From Gimesia sp. (GTDB lineage: Bacteria > Planctomycetota > Planctomycetia > Planctomycetales > Planctomycetaceae), in NCBI GenBank assembly GCA_002706765.1, contig PAJV01000061.1, positions 120,933-184,932 of the forward strand: a stretch of DNA of 64,000 nucleotides. Reading direction: 5' to 3'. The notes under the pieces were generated by a model. It was not told where the DNA came from. It did not search any database and saw nothing but the letters and a program-made list of their open reading frames with translations. Each line of letters begins with the position of its first letter. Within the stretch, counting starts at the first letter, position 1. A program made the position numbers and the translations under genes. Shown here piece by piece: positions 54,609-64,000 of the stretch.

Positions 54609-57158
54609 ATGATTGAAAGGCACTTCCAGTTTAACGGCTTTGAATGGAGCGGATGGACGATTTTCAGCGTCTGTGCCGTTGTGGCGGCGCTCGTCTCCAT
54701 CGTAATGCTGTTTCGCTACGAACGTCGCCTGGTCTCTTCTTCAATCGGCAACATCCTCATCACACTGCGAATCGCAGCACTGATTCTGATCCTGCTCACC
54801 TTTCTGGAACCCGTGCTGACCTGGTCGTTTAATGTGAATAAGACCGGGCGGCTGATTGTCGCCGTGGATGTGTCTGACAGCATGAACACCCAGGATCGTC
54901 ATGCCAGTGATCTGGAAAAGCTGAGGCTGGCCCGCGCATTGAAAATGATCGGCAATGAACAGGTCGACAGCCGCCTGGATCGCTGGGAAGCCGCCTACGC
55001 TGCCGACGAAGAACCGCCGTGGGTCGACGAGGATGAAACCGCCAACCCCGAAAAGCGGGAAGAACTGGCGGCCAGCCGCAAAGAGAATCTGGCGGCGATC
55101 TTTGCCGACATTGATCAGCTGTCCCGCAAACAGATTGCACAAAAGCTGCTGTTGAACCCTGCCAATCCGATTCTGGAAAAGCTCCAGGAACGCGGCCAGG
55201 TGGATCTTGTCCTGTTTGCCGGTGATGCTGTCACCACCGAAAAAACAACACTGGAAAAGTCACTGAGTGAAGTTCCCGATCAGGTGCGGATGGAACTTTC
55301 TAATCTGACACAGGCACTAAAAAATACAGGCAGTAGTGCTGAAACAGGCGAAGCGCCGATCTCCGGTTACATCCTGCTGACCGATGGCCGGGACAACAGT
55401 CAGTTGAATCCCGTAACGATGGCGGCACAACTCGGGCAGATGAAAGTTCCCATCTATCCGGTGATGCTGGGTACAAACTACCAGCCGAAAGACATTTCCA
55501 TTGCTGACCTGGACTACCCGCAGACGGCATTCAAAGACGACCGCCCCTTACTGAAGGCACGTATTGCAGCCAATGGATTTGACGGACAGGAAATCAGTGT
55601 CATCCTGAAACAGGGGGATCAGGAACTGGCGGTAAAACGTTTTACACCGCAGGGAGTCAGTAAACTGCTGGAATTTGAACTGGATTCCGGCAAGCTCGGG
55701 CGGCAGGAATACACTCTGGAAACGGAAGTTCTGCCGGGAGAAACGCGGGAGGACAATAATAACAAAGACTTTGCCATCAACATCGTGGATGATAAATCGC
55801 ATGTACTGCTCGTTGAGGAAACCGCGCGCTGGGAATACCGGTTCCTGCATCATGCACTGGAGCGGGATAAACGTATCGCGCTGGAGCAGGTTTTGTTCGA
55901 ACAACCCTATATGGGGCTACTGCCTCAACCCTTTTTTCCCACCCAGCTTAAGATTAATGTTCCTGTGCAAGACAAAAATGCGGAACCGGATGACCGCGCT
56001 CAGCCCTTCGCCGATCAGGATCTGATTATCATCGGAGATGTCTCTCCGGCTCATCTGGAAGAAAAAAACTGGAAACATATCCAGACCTTCGTCGGCGATC
56101 AGGGGGGGACACTGGTCCTGCTGGCGGGGAAAAAATATATGCCCCTGGAACATCACTCTCCCACGCTGAATGAGCTGCTGCCAGTGAAAACTCCTCAGGT
56201 GATTGACTGGAATCAGGCAAATTTCAAAGTCCCCCCCGGCGAGCGGGGTATGCGGCTGCGCCTGACGCCGGAAGGCGAAGCCGAACCGCTGCTGCAGTTC
56301 GACGCCAATGCCGAAATCAATCGAGATATCTGGAAGGAACTGCCGGGACATCTCTGGTTTCTGCAGGGAGAACTGAAACCAGGTGCGACCGTACTCGCTT
56401 ACGGCGTCTCTCCATTCAATGCACCCCCCAATGAAAAAACGGACGGGGTGATCATTCATCGTCAGTACGGTTCCGGACAGGTTATCTGGGTGGGCATCGA
56501 CAGCACCTGGCGCTGGCGGTTTCGCGTGGGCGATCGCTACCACCACCGCTTCTGGGGACAACTGGCGCGCTGGGCGGCCAAGAATAAAGCGTCGGCTGGA
56601 AACGAATTTGTAAAATTCAGCTTAAGCAAAACGGACATTGATGCAGGTGAGATCACCACAGCCCGCGCCCGCTGGACCCAGGAATACCGAGACCAGTTTC
56701 CCGAAGTCAAATCCACGGTCTCGATTTTCAAAGCGTCTGAACCAGACAAGATGATTGCTTCACTCGATCTGTTGAATCAAAAAAATCAACCCCTGCTGCA
56801 GGAAGCAAATCTGCCTGCCCTGCCCGCGGGGGAATACCAGCTGAAACTGCAGACGACGCCACCCATCGCAGGTGCAAAGGACATCACCACCCCCCTGTTT
56901 GTCAATCCAATCAAAACCATCGAACTGGGTAACCTGACTTCGAATCCACAACTATTGACAGAAATGGCAGAGTCAAGCGGGGGAAAACTGCTGATGCCGC
57001 AGACCATCAATGAACTCATGGAATTACTCCCGTCCCTCAAACAGGAAACGACAAAACAGGACGAAGTTTCGGTCTGGGACCACTGGTTTTTCCTGATTCT
57101 GATCATGGGTATCCTGACCGTGGAATGGGCTCTCCGTAAACTGAACGGCTTACCTTGA
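54609..57158 (+). CDS. Membrane VWA protein with glutamine-amidotransferase-like region, second copy
   Basis: Counterpart of the 817-aa protein at 10245. Two helices (about 16-35 and 48-70) precede the VWA domain with intact MIDAS in VDVSDSM (D87, S89, S91). An inserted acidic helical part (about 125-200) is specific to this copy. SGYILLTDGRDNSQLNP continues the VWA fold. A Rossmann/GATase-like region begins with HVLLVEETARWEYRFLHHAL, and the C-terminal helix (about 825-843) anchors the chain. No catalytic Cys is seen. It starts 36 bases after the BatA-type gene, so one transcript is likely. Confidence 0.85.
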   Translation: MIERHFQFNGFEWSGWTIFSVCAVVAALVSIVMLFRYERRLVSSSIGNILITLRIAALILILLTFLEPVLTWSFNVNKTGRLIVAVDVSDSMNTQDRHASDLEKLRLARALKMIGNEQVDSRLDRWEAAYAADEEPPWVDEDETANPEKREELAASRKENLAAIFADIDQLSRKQIAQKLLLNPANPILEKLQERGQVDLVLFAGDAVTTEKTTLEKSLSEVPDQVRMELSNLTQALKNTGSSAETGEAPISGYILLTDGRDNSQLNPVTMAAQLGQMKVPIYPVMLGTNYQPKDISIADLDYPQTAFKDDRPLLKARIAANGFDGQEISVILKQGDQELAVKRFTPQGVSKLLEFELDSGKLGRQEYTLETEVLPGETREDNNNKDFAINIVDDKSHVLLVEETARWEYRFLHHALERDKRIALEQVLFEQPYMGLLPQPFFPTQLKINVPVQDKNAEPDDRAQPFADQDLIIIGDVSPAHLEEKNWKHIQTFVGDQGGTLVLLAGKKYMPLEHHSPTLNELLPVKTPQVIDWNQANFKVPPGERGMRLRLTPEGEAEPLLQFDANAEINRDIWKELPGHLWFLQGELKPGATVLAYGVSPFNAPPNEKTDGVIIHRQYGSGQVIWVGIDSTWRWRFRVGDRYHHRFWGQLARWAAKNKASAGNEFVKFSLSKTDIDAGEITTARARWTQEYRDQFPEVKSTVSIFKASEPDKMIASLDLLNQKNQPLLQEANLPALPAGEYQLKLQTTPPIAGAKDITTPLFVNPIKTIELGNLTSNPQLLTEMAESSGGKLLMPQTINELMELLPSLKQETTKQDEVSVWDHWFFLILIMGILTVEWALRKLNGLP

Positions 57159-57219
57159 ACCAGCTTGGCAGCTTTTTGGACTCGAATTCGTTTTTTCATC
57201 CCTATTTCATCCCAAATCT

Positions 57220-57228
57220 TGTTACAAT
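57220..57228 (+). promoter_or_regulatory. Possible extended -10 promoter before the 1350-aa gene
   Basis: TG at 57220-57221, one base, then TACAAT at 57223-57228. The form is the same as the candidate at 12703, before the related 819-aa gene. It is 116 bases before the ATG at 57345; no -35 is evident. Confidence 0.35.
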
Positions 57229-57344
57229 AAATGCGGGTGCGGTCTGCGCGATACAAGTTCCCTGACCGGGAACCAGCTCGGACCAGTGTTCCCTCAAGTG
57301 CTCACTGAAACAGACTCCACAATCACTTCCTGCTGAGATAAACT

Positions 57345-60300
57345 ATGGATGGGCAGTTAGATCAATTTGTGAACGAACTGAAACGGCAGCTGAACCAGCT
57401 TGATCGACGCATTCGTTCTCTGGCGCTGTTACGTGGTCTGGGCCTGGTCATTCTGGTACTGGTCTGCCTGATAACGCTGCAGATCAGCATCGACTTTCTG
57501 TTTTCACTCGATTCCACCGCCCGCATCATCATGAGTTCGATCTCACTGGCAGTGCTGACGGGTTGCCTCTGGTTTGGTATTCTGCGCCGAGTCATACAAA
57601 AACGCACTCCTGTCGAACTGGCTGCCATTGTCGAAGAGTCACAATCCTCACTCAATGAACGACTGACTTCGGTACTCGAACTGGCTTCTGCTCAGAATGA
57701 AACCAGCTCCGTGATCATGCGCGAACGACTGGCTCGTGAAACGATCGCTTCCCTGACCACGTTTAATATTACCGATTCCGTTCCCTCTGATCGCGCCATG
57801 AGATTCATCATGAGCGCCGGTATCGCGATTCTGATTTTTATTACTCCCCTGCTGTTCTGGCCTGACGCCTATCGCCTGCTGCTCTCCCGCAGTGTGATCC
57901 CCTGGGGCAACTTCGCGACCGTAAGCTCTCTCTATTTCGATGTCCAGCCCGGCGATGAAACCGTCGCCCGGGGAACGGATTTGAAAATTGTGGCAGAACC
58001 GCGCTGGCATACCAAAACACCGGGAAAGATCAACGACGTCTGGATTGAGTGGAAAGATAGCGCCGGCAAAGAAAACTCCCGCCGTATGGACCTCGACCAG
58101 GAAACCGGTTTCTACCTGACTCAGTTTCCACGACTTCTCAGCGGCTTCCAGTATACGATTTCCTCCGACCGCAGTCGCTCGAAACACTATACGATTGAAA
58201 TTGCCGAGCCCCCCTCCATCACCGATACACTGCTGACAGTCAAGTCTCCCGGCTATACTCAGAAACCAACCGAGCAACTGAAGGTCATTCCCAGCGAACT
58301 CCGTGTGATCGAACAGAGTCTGCTCAGTTTCAAACTGCAATTTGATCGTCCCGTCACTGCCGTCACACTCGAGTCTCAGCGTTACGCTACCGGTCAAGAA
58401 GAACGGCCCCCCGTGGAACAGAAGGCATTCACACTCAGTGAGGACCAGTTGTCGGCGGAGTTGGAGTTACCCGTACACAAAAGCAGCTTTTTGTTTCACC
58501 TCACACTCGAAAGCCTGCAGGGTAAACTCAAAACCCAGACCTCGGAGCATCTGGTCAAAGTCATTCCGGACCGGGCTCCGGAAATTGAACTTTCCCTTTA
58601 CAATCAACCGGAATTCATCAAACCCACTGATGGTTTAACGGTGCCCGTGAAGGTTCTGGATGATTTTTCTGTCGCCGAACTCGAACTTCACGTTCAGAAA
58701 CTGGATGACAAAGTGACAGTGCTGAAGGTACCCGCCCCGTTGCTGGGGAAACCTGCTGTCGAACACGAGTTTAAAATCGACCTGGAAGGGCTGGGTGCGC
58801 AGCAGGCGGATATTTTTACCTATCGCATCCGGGCAGCCGACAATCGAGAAATTCCGGAGCCGAATGTCGTCTGGACCACTCCCCGCGTCTTTGGCATTGA
58901 TAAGAATGCAGACCAGCAGGTATCAGCGGGAGTTGTCTCCCGTCAGCAGAAACTGCGGGATGAGCTGCAGAAGATCCAGCAGGAATTCAAAGAACACAAA
59001 GATCAAGTTGACCAGAAAATTGCGGAACTGAATCAGGTCAAAGAAAAAGAAGCCTTAAAGGCCGCAGATCAGGATCAGTTGCAGGAACTGAGTAAACAGG
59101 AACGCAAGCTGGCTCAAAAACTGGAAAACCTGGCCAATGAATTACTGCAGCTCCCCCTGTATCAGAAACTGGCAGAACAGACTCAGGAAGTGGCACGCAC
59201 TGATTTCGTCAAAAACCATGACACACTCAAAGCGACCGCGGATGCCGAAAATGTCAAACAGGCACGAAGCGACCTGAAACCGGTTCCCAAAGCCATGAAA
59301 GGGACCGAACAGAAACTCGATCAACTGGCGCAGCAGTATGACAAACTTGTCGAACTGGAAAACGACCTTTTAAACCTGAACCGCCTGGCAGAAGAAACGG
59401 ATCACCTGGCGAACGATCTGCTGGCATTCAACGACAAACTGGAATCGACAAAGCCCCAATCAGAACAGCAGGCTGCTCCACTACAGGAAAACCCGGACGG
59501 CAAACAAGCTGCGTCTGAAAAATCAAAAATGGAACAGAAGAAAGAGGAAGCCCACCAGCAGCGTTCCCCCGAGATGGAGAAGGAACTGGCCAATCAGCAG
59601 GCGGAACTGAAACATCGTCAGTCCCGCCTGGCAAAAGACCTGGATCAGTTACTGGAACGTCGCCCTGAACTGGTTGATGCCGCCCGCAACTATCAGATGA
59701 AACAACTGGATTCACTGGTCAGACAGACTTCTCAGCTGGTGGAACCGCAAACCCAGGTAGCCGAAGCAATCCAGGAACAGGCTCCTGTCGCCGCCGGCAG
59801 ACCGGCAGCACCACAGACAGCAGAGCAAACCCGTGAAGCGAATCCTCCCGCGACCGCGCAGGGTGAAAATCAACCTGCACAACCCGCAGACAACACGACT
59901 CCACCGGGCGCTTCCCCTGCCGGACAAGCGCCCCCTGCAGCCGCGGAACCATCACAGAATGCCGCTACGGCGGCCGCAGCGCAACCTGCCGAAAGCAGGA
60001 TGAGTAATGAACCGTCACGGGCGAAAGCAGAGCCGGCAGAAGCGGAATCCGTTCTTGATTTACAACGGCAGCAGCAGTTACTCGCGGAAGCTGCGACCAA
60101 CTTCGTGCTGGAAACCGCACAGCAGTTCGGCCCTGATTCCGAGCCAACCCGCAAAGCCACGCAACTGGCTGAAGAATCAATCAAGGCACAACAGGCTGCC
60201 AATGCAGGTCGTCTGCACGAAGCCGGCCAGGCCGCCAATCGTGCCTCGAAAGTGGCTGAGGAAATCATGCAGGCTCACAAAGAACAGAAGCAGGAAAACA

Positions 60301-61397
60301 CTGAGAGAGATGCCTTTCTGGAGCAGGCGGAGCGTATGGCAAACCTGCAACAGTCCCAGGCCGCCAAGATGGAACAGGCATCTGCATCCGAAGCGAATCG
60401 ACAGCAAGCCTTAAAAAATACACAACAGGCGCTCGCCCAACAGACCCAGGCATTATCAAAGCAATTGTCTGAAACCTCGCGAAAACTGGAAACCGATCCA
60501 GTCAGCTTGAAAAAAGAGAGCCAGCAGGCAGACCGGACACGCCAGAAAACAGAATCTGCCGGTCAGGCGATGGAGAAAACGGTCGAAAGTCTGCAGGAAG
60601 AAAATCTGGCACAGGCAGCCGAACAGGCGAACCAGGCCGCCCAGGCTCTGCAGGACGCCGCCCGCCAGGCACAGCAGGCCAGCAGACAGAAAGTGAAAGA
60701 ATCTCCTGTGCCTGAGAAAGTCGGAAACCAGGTAACGGACGCTGCCCAACAGTTGCGCGAAGCACAAAAACAGCTGGAGCAGACTCCCGAATTCAAAAAC
60801 CAGTCTGATCAGTCGATGGCCCAGAAACAGCAGTCACCGCCCGGGGAAGCAAAAGAAAACTCTCAAGAAGGCAGCCCGGCAGATCAAAAAGAGAAAGCGA
60901 CTGAATCGGGGGATGCCAAAGCCCAAGCGAACTCAGAAGCCGGCGACAAGTCGCAGTCACAGGAGCAGATGGCGGAAAACGCGAACAAGCAGCAGGGAGA
61001 TTCCGATCAACAGGGTAAACCTTCGAAATCGCAGGCCGCTGCCGAGTCACTGAAACGGGCTGCAGAGTCGCTGTCTCAGGCAGCGACGGAACTGAAATCA
61101 AAAGCACAGCAGGGTTCTGATCCCGGCAAAGGACAACAGTCACAGACGGCTTCAAAAAATATGGCTCAAGGCAAAGGCCAGGGCGAAAGCGAAGGCGGGG
61201 GTGCCCAGACCAGCGTGGATTTTTCCGAGTTGAAAACGAAACTTCAAGCCATGTCGGATCGCAACTGGGGTGAACTTCCCGGCCAACTGGATACCGAGAT
61301 CCTGCAAGGCTCGCGCAGAAGCACAGACCCGGAATATGCCCGACTGATCAAACATTATTTTGAAGCGATTTCCAAATCAAAACCTGACAGTAACTGA
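57345..61397 (+). CDS. Giant coiled-coil membrane protein, apparent fusion of three cluster-1 proteins
   Basis: The N-terminal 530 residues match the 819-aa protein at 12765 in layout: helices at about 30-50, 60-83 and 152-170, with SLNERLTSVLEL between, then a beta-rich ectodomain. A coiled-coil region from about 533 to 800 is followed by an Ala/Pro/Gln-rich linker (about 805-900), more heptad helix (about 905-1130) and a Gln/Ser/Lys/Glu-rich tract (about 1140-1290), as in the 588-aa protein at 15416. The last 45 residues hold WGELP and EYARLIKHYFEAI, as in the 380-aa protein at 17224. No enzyme motif is seen. It is probably a membrane-anchored scaffold with a long extracytoplasmic coiled coil. 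Confidence 0.82.
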   Translation: MDGQLDQFVNELKRQLNQLDRRIRSLALLRGLGLVILVLVCLITLQISIDFLFSLDSTARIIMSSISLAVLTGCLWFGILRRVIQKRTPVELAAIVEESQSSLNERLTSVLELASAQNETSSVIMRERLARETIASLTTFNITDSVPSDRAMRFIMSAGIAILIFITPLLFWPDAYRLLLSRSVIPWGNFATVSSLYFDVQPGDETVARGTDLKIVAEPRWHTKTPGKINDVWIEWKDSAGKENSRRMDLDQETGFYLTQFPRLLSGFQYTISSDRSRSKHYTIEIAEPPSITDTLLTVKSPGYTQKPTEQLKVIPSELRVIEQSLLSFKLQFDRPVTAVTLESQRYATGQEERPPVEQKAFTLSEDQLSAELELPVHKSSFLFHLTLESLQGKLKTQTSEHLVKVIPDRAPEIELSLYNQPEFIKPTDGLTVPVKVLDDFSVAELELHVQKLDDKVTVLKVPAPLLGKPAVEHEFKIDLEGLGAQQADIFTYRIRAADNREIPEPNVVWTTPRVFGIDKNADQQVSAGVVSRQQKLRDELQKIQQEFKEHKDQVDQKIAELNQVKEKEALKAADQDQLQELSKQERKLAQKLENLANELLQLPLYQKLAEQTQEVARTDFVKNHDTLKATADAENVKQARSDLKPVPKAMKGTEQKLDQLAQQYDKLVELENDLLNLNRLAEETDHLANDLLAFNDKLESTKPQSEQQAAPLQENPDGKQAASEKSKMEQKKEEAHQQRSPEMEKELANQQAELKHRQSRLAKDLDQLLERRPELVDAARNYQMKQLDSLVRQTSQLVEPQTQVAEAIQEQAPVAAGRPAAPQTAEQTREANPPATAQGENQPAQPADNTTPPGASPAGQAPPAAAEPSQNAATAAAAQPAESRMSNEPSRAKAEPAEAESVLDLQRQQQLLAEAATNFVLETAQQFGPDSEPTRKATQLAEESIKAQQAANAGRLHEAGQAANRASKVAEEIMQAHKEQKQENTERDAFLEQAERMANLQQSQAAKMEQASASEANRQQALKNTQQALAQQTQALSKQLSETSRKLETDPVSLKKESQQADRTRQKTESAGQAMEKTVESLQEENLAQAAEQANQAAQALQDAARQAQQASRQKVKESPVPEKVGNQVTDAAQQLREAQKQLEQTPEFKNQSDQSMAQKQQSPPGEAKENSQEGSPADQKEKATESGDAKAQANSEAGDKSQSQEQMAENANKQQGDSDQQGKPSKSQAAAESLKRAAESLSQAATELKSKAQQGSDPGKGQQSQTASKNMAQGKGQGESEGGGAQTSVDFSELKTKLQAMSDRNWGELPGQLDTEILQGSRRSTDPEYARLIKHYFEAISKSKPDSN

Positions 61398-61423
61398 ACC
61401 TGTTACTCAGACAGATCCCCGGG

Positions 61424-62473
61424 ATGTTATTTATGATTCGCTGGTTCCCAACCTCGATACTGCTGATTTCCCTGTTGCTGCCTGCCAATATCAGCCACGG
61501 TCAGGAGCTTGATGCACAGAAGAAACAACTGGATGCCAGCATTCAACGGGCGGTGCAGTTCCTTGCGAACTCGCAACAACCTTCCGGTGCCTGGTCTTTC
61601 AATTCTTATGGCGAATCGACGGCAGCCACTTCACTGGCAATCATGGCGTTCATGGCCGCTGGTTATGTTCCCGAAGAAGGCCCCTACGGTGATCAGATCA
61701 ATAAAGGGATCGACTGGGTTCTGGCACATCAGGCTGACAATGGCCTGGTCGTCCATCATAAAAGTCACGGGCCGATGTACAGCCATGGCATCAGTACCTT
61801 GATGCTGGCTGAAGTCGCCGGCATGCTGACAGGTGAGCGAGAAAAAAAATGCAGAGAGGTGCTGGAACGGGCAGTGAAACTGATTGTCTCTGCCCAGAAT
61901 GTCAACAAGGACAAACGCAACGCGGGGGGCTGGCGTTACACGCAGACCAGTACCGACAGCGATCTGAGTGTGACCGGCTGGCAGTTGCTGGCTTTACGGG
62001 CCGCCAAGAATATCGGCTGTGATATTTCTAAAGATCACATCGACAAAGCGGTCGCGTATGTCCGCAACTGTCGCGGACGTAATAATGTGGGCTTTGCCTA
62101 CCAGCCCGGCGGTGCCCCGAGTGCAACGCGCACCGGAACCGGAATTTTAGCGCTGGAAATCTGTGGTCAACATCATACCCGTGATGCGCTGGAAGCGGGC
62201 GACTATCTGATTCAGAAGCCATTGCATCCCGACGAATTTTATTATTTTTACGGTGCTTATTACTGCAGCGTCGGCATGTTTCAGATGGGTGGCCAGTACT
62301 GGCAAAAAACACGGGATGCCATTGTCCCGCAACTGCTGGAAACTCAGAAACATGATGGCAGCTGGCTGGCCACCAAAGGGAGTGAAAAGCAGGCGGGGAA
62401 AGTTTACGCGACTTCCCTGGCGGTGCTCGCGCTGGCGGTAGAATACCAGTATCTGCCCATCTACCAGCGATAA
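61424..62473 (+). CDS. Secreted prenyltransferase/squalene-oxidase-repeat protein
   Basis: A signal peptide (about 1-27) is followed by alpha/alpha-toroid repeats typical of the terpene cyclase/prenyltransferase superfamily: AVQFLANSQQPSGAWSF, GIDWVLAHQADNGLV, AYVRNCRGRNNVGFAY and QLLETQKHDGSWLAT, each with the Q-x-x-x-G-x-W or related pattern. The catalytic DxDD motif of squalene-hopene cyclase is not visible and the protein is short (349 aa), so it is more likely a structural or binding toroid. The gene starts 26 bases after the 1350-aa gene; a second ATG at 61433 has GGGA eight bases upstream and is an alternative start. Confidence 0.82.
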   Translation: MLFMIRWFPTSILLISLLLPANISHGQELDAQKKQLDASIQRAVQFLANSQQPSGAWSFNSYGESTAATSLAIMAFMAAGYVPEEGPYGDQINKGIDWVLAHQADNGLVVHHKSHGPMYSHGISTLMLAEVAGMLTGEREKKCREVLERAVKLIVSAQNVNKDKRNAGGWRYTQTSTDSDLSVTGWQLLALRAAKNIGCDISKDHIDKAVAYVRNCRGRNNVGFAYQPGGAPSATRTGTGILALEICGQHHTRDALEAGDYLIQKPLHPDEFYYFYGAYYCSVGMFQMGGQYWQKTRDAIVPQLLETQKHDGSWLATKGSEKQAGKVYATSLAVLALAVEYQYLPIYQR

Positions 62474-62636
62474 GTTCTGGGGACTTGAATTAAGCAGAAA
62501 TTTCGTTTCACAGATGTTTCTGAAGACATTCGCAGAAAAACTGATGAACCCAGGTATTCCTGATCAGTGCGACTATTGGATATCTCCCTGTCAACAAACG
62601 GGTTACTCCATTCCTTCATTCAAAGGCTCCCACGAA

Positions 62637-62665
62637 TTGACCTTGGTGAACCCACTGGTTATCTT
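62637..62665 (+). promoter_or_regulatory. Candidate promoter for larC
   Basis: TTGACC (62637-62642), 17 bases, then TATCTT (62660-62665): 5 of 6 and 4 of 6 matches to the sigma-70 consensus. It would give a leader of about 55 bases to the GTG at 62727. It lies in a 253-base gap that shows no other feature. Confidence 0.35.
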
Positions 62666-62726
62666 TAAAATTCGCTTCTGAAATTTACCTATTGTCCTCG
62701 ACTTTAACCCCTCTGGATACACGACT

Positions 62727-64000
<1,274 letters not shown>

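Noticed and set aside
57648-58397. Minus-strand frame of 249 codons within the 1350-aa gene
   Set aside because: Shadow of the plus-strand gene; no recognisable motif and no ribosome binding site.

Overview
The window looks like a Planctomycetes chromosome, closest in style to the Gimesia/Planctomyces group. This is inferred from family content, not from a database search. The signs are DUF1501, PQQ-propeller, NPCBM, DUF1570 and Tat-exported Gfo/Idh/MocA proteins, very large envelope proteins, several MoxR/VWA genes, few strong Shine-Dalgarno sites, frequent GTG/TTG starts, and moderate GC. No rRNA, tRNA, insertion sequence, prophage or CRISPR array was seen.

Layout. 1-5559: a DUF1501 tail, a secreted PQQ-like propeller protein, prephenate dehydrogenase (tyrA) and a PurL with two PurS-like domains at its N-terminus. 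5986-24499: one long co-directional block. It runs MoxR ATPase, DUF58, BatA-type VWA protein, second VWA protein, a DUF4175-like membrane protein, a Gln-rich coiled-coil protein, a secreted protein with a C-terminal WG-x-LP motif, an NPCBM protein, and three HtrA-like proteins. The first HtrA-like protein has an intact catalytic triad; the second and third have lost it in steps. 24700-34778 (minus): two overlapping genes for giant envelope proteins of 2219 and 1140 aa; the larger looks like two copies of the smaller one's layout. 35005-35790 (minus): inositol monophosphatase family. 36414-43409: a Tad/Flp pilus cluster (prepilin peptidase, TadE, CpaB, TadG-like, CpaF, TadB, TadC), closed by a bidirectional terminator. 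43504-52032: mostly minus-strand single genes (Gfo/Idh/MocA, degenerate sulfatase, ArsC-like, TIM-barrel isomerase, DUF1570, FAD oxidoreductase) and one plus-strand zinc-ribbon membrane protein. 52302-62473: a second BatA-VWA cluster that ends in a 1350-aa giant and a prenyltransferase-like repeat protein. 62727-end: larC with a His-Asp repeat tail, cut by the window edge.

How the genes fit together. The most notable theme is the pair of paralogous MoxR/VWA-type clusters. In the first, three separate proteins (819, 588 and 380 aa) follow the VWA genes. In the second, a single 1350-aa protein appears to carry all three in the same order. This links the three small proteins as parts of one envelope complex, presumably served by the MoxR ATPase and VWA proteins. 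The HtrA and pseudo-HtrA genes downstream suggest a role in envelope protein folding or quality control. That role is inference; the sequence shows only the domain order and the residue losses.
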